From the NCBI GenBank assembly GCA_026914095.1, contig JAPPIY010000327.1, positions 1-5,676 of the forward strand: a stretch of 5,676 nt of DNA. The letters are read 5' to 3'. The position numbers and the translations under genes are program-made. Of this stretch, positions 4,322 to 5,676 are shown piece by piece; position 1 is the stretch's first letter, and each line of letters starts with the position of its first letter. The notes under the pieces are model-generated. The model made no database searches, had not been told where the DNA came from, and saw only the letters and a list, made by a program, of their open reading frames with translations. Source of the stretch: Oligoflexia bacterium (GTDB lineage Bacteria; Bdellovibrionota; Bdellovibrionia; Bdellovibrionales; UBA1609).

Positions 4322-4350
4322 TTTACAATCATAGGTTAAGTTAATAATAT
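4322..4350 (+). promoter_or_regulatory. Probable promoter of the desaturase pair
   Basis: TTTACA (4322-4327), 17 bases, then TAATAT (4345-4350). The predicted transcript start near 4357 favours the ATG at 4381 over TTG 4363 as translation start. It lies about 60 bases outside the insertion element. Confidence 0.45.
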
Positions 4351-4362
4351 TAAGGTTTTTAT

Positions 4363-5139
4363 TTGTTGATACTATTGAAGATGAAAGTTTTATTTAAGAA
4401 GTCTGTCCAGCCTTTGTTTTTAACACAAATTGTATTGCAAGCCTCTATTATTCCTATGATCTTATTTGCTGGTCCTAAGGACTATTTACTTTCTATCTTG
4501 GTTTATTTTTTTATGGGCTGTATTGGCATGAGCATGACATATCATCGTTTATTGGCTCACAAATCTTGGTCAGCGCCCCGGTGGTTTGAGATTTTTGGGA
4601 CTCTGTGTGGTGTGTTTGGCTTAACTGGGAGCAGTTTAGCTTGGTGCGCCATTCATCGGGAGCATCATCAAAAAACGGATCAAGCCAAAGACCCCCACAG
4701 CCCGCACCATAAAAGATGGTGGGAGGTTCATTTTTTTAATATGTTTCATCGCCCTAAACTGCGATTGATGAGTGACAAAATGAAGGATCCCTTTCATTTA
4801 TTTGTTCATAAGAGCTATTTTAAATTACAGGTCTTGTATGCTCTCTTGTGTTATCTAAATGATCCCTTTTATGTTATATCTTTGTATTTGTTCCCTGCTA
4901 TGCTTTTATGGAACATTGAAGGCTCTGTTAATACGGTAGGGCATTTATTTGGATACCGTAATTTTAAAACTAAAGATTTTAGCAGGAATAATATTATTTT
5001 AGCTCTTATATCTTGGGGAGAGGGTTTGCACAACAATCACCATTTTAATCCAAAAAGTCCGATTTTTAGGAGAAAATGGTTTGAAGTGGATTTGTCAGAG
5101 CCTTTGATTCGCTTTATAAGACTATTAGGGAAGGCATGA
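4363..5139 (+). CDS. Membrane fatty-acid (acyl-CoA/acyl-lipid) desaturase
   Basis: A di-iron desaturase of the stearoyl-CoA delta-9 type, which introduces a double bond into acyl chains in the cytoplasmic membrane and tunes fluidity. All three histidine boxes are present (258-residue numbering): HRLLAH at 61-66, HREHH at 98-102 and HNNHH at 223-227, plus the extra ligand His in NTVGH at 194. GSSLAW before the second box and FEVDLSEPLIRFIRLLG at the C-terminus fit the family. Hydrophobic segments lie at about 18-37, 42-58, 76-95, 155-184 and 210-217. Length is at the short end for the family. The start is uncertain: TTG 4363 has AAGG seven bases upstream, whereas ATG 4381 (252 residues) has only an adjacent GAAG but fits the predicted promoter better. 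The stop overlaps the next start (ATGA). Substrate and double-bond position cannot be read from the sequence. Confidence 0.92.
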   Translation: MLILLKMKVLFKKSVQPLFLTQIVLQASIIPMILFAGPKDYLLSILVYFFMGCIGMSMTYHRLLAHKSWSAPRWFEIFGTLCGVFGLTGSSLAWCAIHREHHQKTDQAKDPHSPHHKRWWEVHFFNMFHRPKLRLMSDKMKDPFHLFVHKSYFKLQVLYALLCYLNDPFYVISLYLFPAMLLWNIEGSVNTVGHLFGYRNFKTKDFSRNNIILALISWGEGLHNNHHFNPKSPIFRRKWFEVDLSEPLIRFIRLLGKA

Positions 5140-5432
5140 GCTTAAAGCGCTATTTGCCGCTTGGTTGTTGCTTGCCTAAGTATCAATTTGATATAGGGCG
5201 AAGGAGGGAAGCAGATAGTTTGTCTGATCCTTGGACTGATGTTCATCAAAGCAATCAAGAGTTATCTTCTGCTCATTCTGAGCTTGTTGAAAAACTTTAT
5301 AGCTATTATGAAAAAATCAGTTTGGCGGTTTATAATTCTTCCGAACGATTGACTTCTTATAACAACAAAACTAAAGATTTGGGAATTATATACATGACTG
5401 AAGCAAATAATCGTGTTGCAGTGAGGTTGTAA
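5136..5432 (+). CDS. 98-residue protein of unknown function, coupled to the desaturase
   Basis: ATG 5136 overlaps the desaturase stop by ATGA, the classic arrangement for translational coupling, so it probably shares the operon and is translated by re-initiation; no separate ribosome site is obvious. The protein begins MSLKRYLPLGCCLPKY. The paired cysteines near the N-terminus are not a convincing lipobox because no hydrophobic stretch precedes them. A likely helix follows (SNQELSSAHSELVEKLYSYY, then EKISLAVYNSSERL, about 38-72), with a polar tail ending NNRVAVRL. No membrane segment, known motif or family is recognised. Position suggests a link to lipid metabolism or only shared transcription. 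Confidence 0.6.
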   Translation: MSLKRYLPLGCCLPKYQFDIGRRREADSLSDPWTDVHQSNQELSSAHSELVEKLYSYYEKISLAVYNSSERLTSYNNKTKDLGIIYMTEANNRVAVRL

Positions 5433-5473
5433 ATAGAAAGTAACATGAAAAAATCAATAATTTTAAGTATACG

Positions 5474-5494
5474 GATCTTGTTTGAAAATTCGGG
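5474..5494 (+). repeat. Inverted copy of the element's right junction (21 bp)
   Basis: GATCTTGTTTGAAAATTC followed by GGG, then TTTTCAGC. It equals the minus strand at 4272-4252 with one change. Beyond GGG the terminal repeat does not continue. Confidence 0.6.
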
Positions 5495-5503
5495 TTTTCA
5501 GCT

Positions 5504-5528
5504 GGATTCCCGCTTTCGCGGGAAGGAC
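5504..5528. repeat. REP-like palindrome, short form
   Basis: TTCCCGC (5507-5513), loop TTTC, GCGGGAA (5518-5524): a perfect 7-bp stem in the setting GGATTCCCGC...GGGAAGGAC. This general palindrome type is dispersed in many proteobacterial genomes. It lies downstream of the desaturase pair and could also slow exonucleases or help end transcription, though no T run follows. Confidence 0.8.
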
Positions 5529-5612
5529 AGATGTTGCGGGAGTGATAGACAAGAGGAAAACTCAAACTAGACCAGTATAACTATAAGCTTTGATAACTTG
5601 CAAACCACGAAT

Positions 5613-5659
5613 AGATTCCCGCCCCTGTTTGCGCGAGGACAGGCTTTCGCGGGAAGGAC
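5613..5659. repeat. REP-like palindrome, long form
   Basis: The outer arms TTCCCGC (5616-5622) and GCGGGAA (5649-5655) are the same as in the short form at 5504. Between them an inner stem CCTGT (5624-5628) / ACAGG (5639-5643) closes a loop TTGCGCGAGG. GC content is far above the surrounding DNA. GACTGATACC follows up to the edge of a possible new element end. Confidence 0.8.
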
Positions 5660-5666
5660 TGATACC

Positions 5667-5676
5667 GGGAATTATA
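5667..5676 (+). mobile_element. Possible left tip of another copy of the element, cut by the window edge
   Basis: GGGAATTATA equals the first 10 bases of the left terminal repeat at 2427, in the same orientation. The window stops before the discriminating part, so this could be chance. Confidence 0.35.

Larger units (their letters stand above)
5445..5570 (+). pseudogene. Short open frame with a REP-like palindrome inside it
   Basis: ATG 5445, preceded by AGAAAG, opens MKKSIILSIRILF, which looks like the start of a signal peptide. It then runs into the palindrome, giving FQLDSRFRGKDR, a typical conceptual translation of such repeats, and stops at TAG 5568 (41 codons). It may be the 5' stump of an exported-protein gene interrupted by the repeat, or a meaningless open frame. 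Confidence 0.25.

Noticed and set aside
5504..5659. CRISPR-like array from the two GC-rich palindromes
   Set aside because: Only two unequal copies with no regular spacers or cas genes; they fit REP-like elements.

Overview
The window looks like a piece of an AT-rich, Gram-negative-type bacterial chromosome. Its left end carries the start of a ribosomal S10 operon on the minus strand (rpsJ then rplC, the latter cut by the window edge). S10 and L3 are clearly bacterial. L3 has a long charged N-terminal extension and S10 a short C-terminal one. Together with the 'NGLFA-K' start of the L3 core this makes me think of a Bdellovibrio-like or other deltaproteobacterial-type lineage, but that placement is a weak inference. 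GC-rich REP-like palindromes are scattered through otherwise AT-rich intergenic DNA.

Layout. 1-1202: rplC and rpsJ (minus), with a TTGACA promoter around 1296-1324. 1203-2426: about 1.2 kb without an ordinary gene. It holds two copies of a 34-35 bp repeat (1418-1451, 1485-1519), a probable C-terminal gene remnant (1452-1619), a possible 19-residue amphipathic peptide gene with a terminator-like hairpin (1804-1879), a solo transposon end (2198-2216) and a decayed REP-like palindrome (2372-2410).

2427-4254: the most interesting object, a complete 1828-bp insertion element of the IS1595 (ISXO2-like) type. It has 27-bp terminal inverted repeats with one mismatch and a perfect 8-bp target duplication (GAATTTTC). 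The minus-strand transposase is frameshifted once. The other half of the element is a plus-strand passenger module: a possible 39-residue Lys-rich peptide, a 95-residue exported Gln-rich coiled-coil protein with four cysteines, and a 146-residue charged helical protein overlapping it by ATGA. The passenger operon runs tail to tail into the last codons of the transposase. Each terminal repeat supplies a -35 box for an inward promoter.

4263-5432: a plus-strand pair, a membrane fatty-acid desaturase with the three histidine boxes and a translationally coupled 98-residue protein of unknown function. 5433-5676: intergenic DNA with two REP-like palindromes, a 21-bp inverted copy of the element's right junction, and 10 bases at the very edge that match the tip of the same terminal repeat.

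How it fits together: the ribosomal operon and the desaturase pair are host genes. The DNA between them has accumulated transposon ends, REP-like palindromes and gene debris. The passenger module is the best candidate for something undescribed; its function cannot be read from the sequence.
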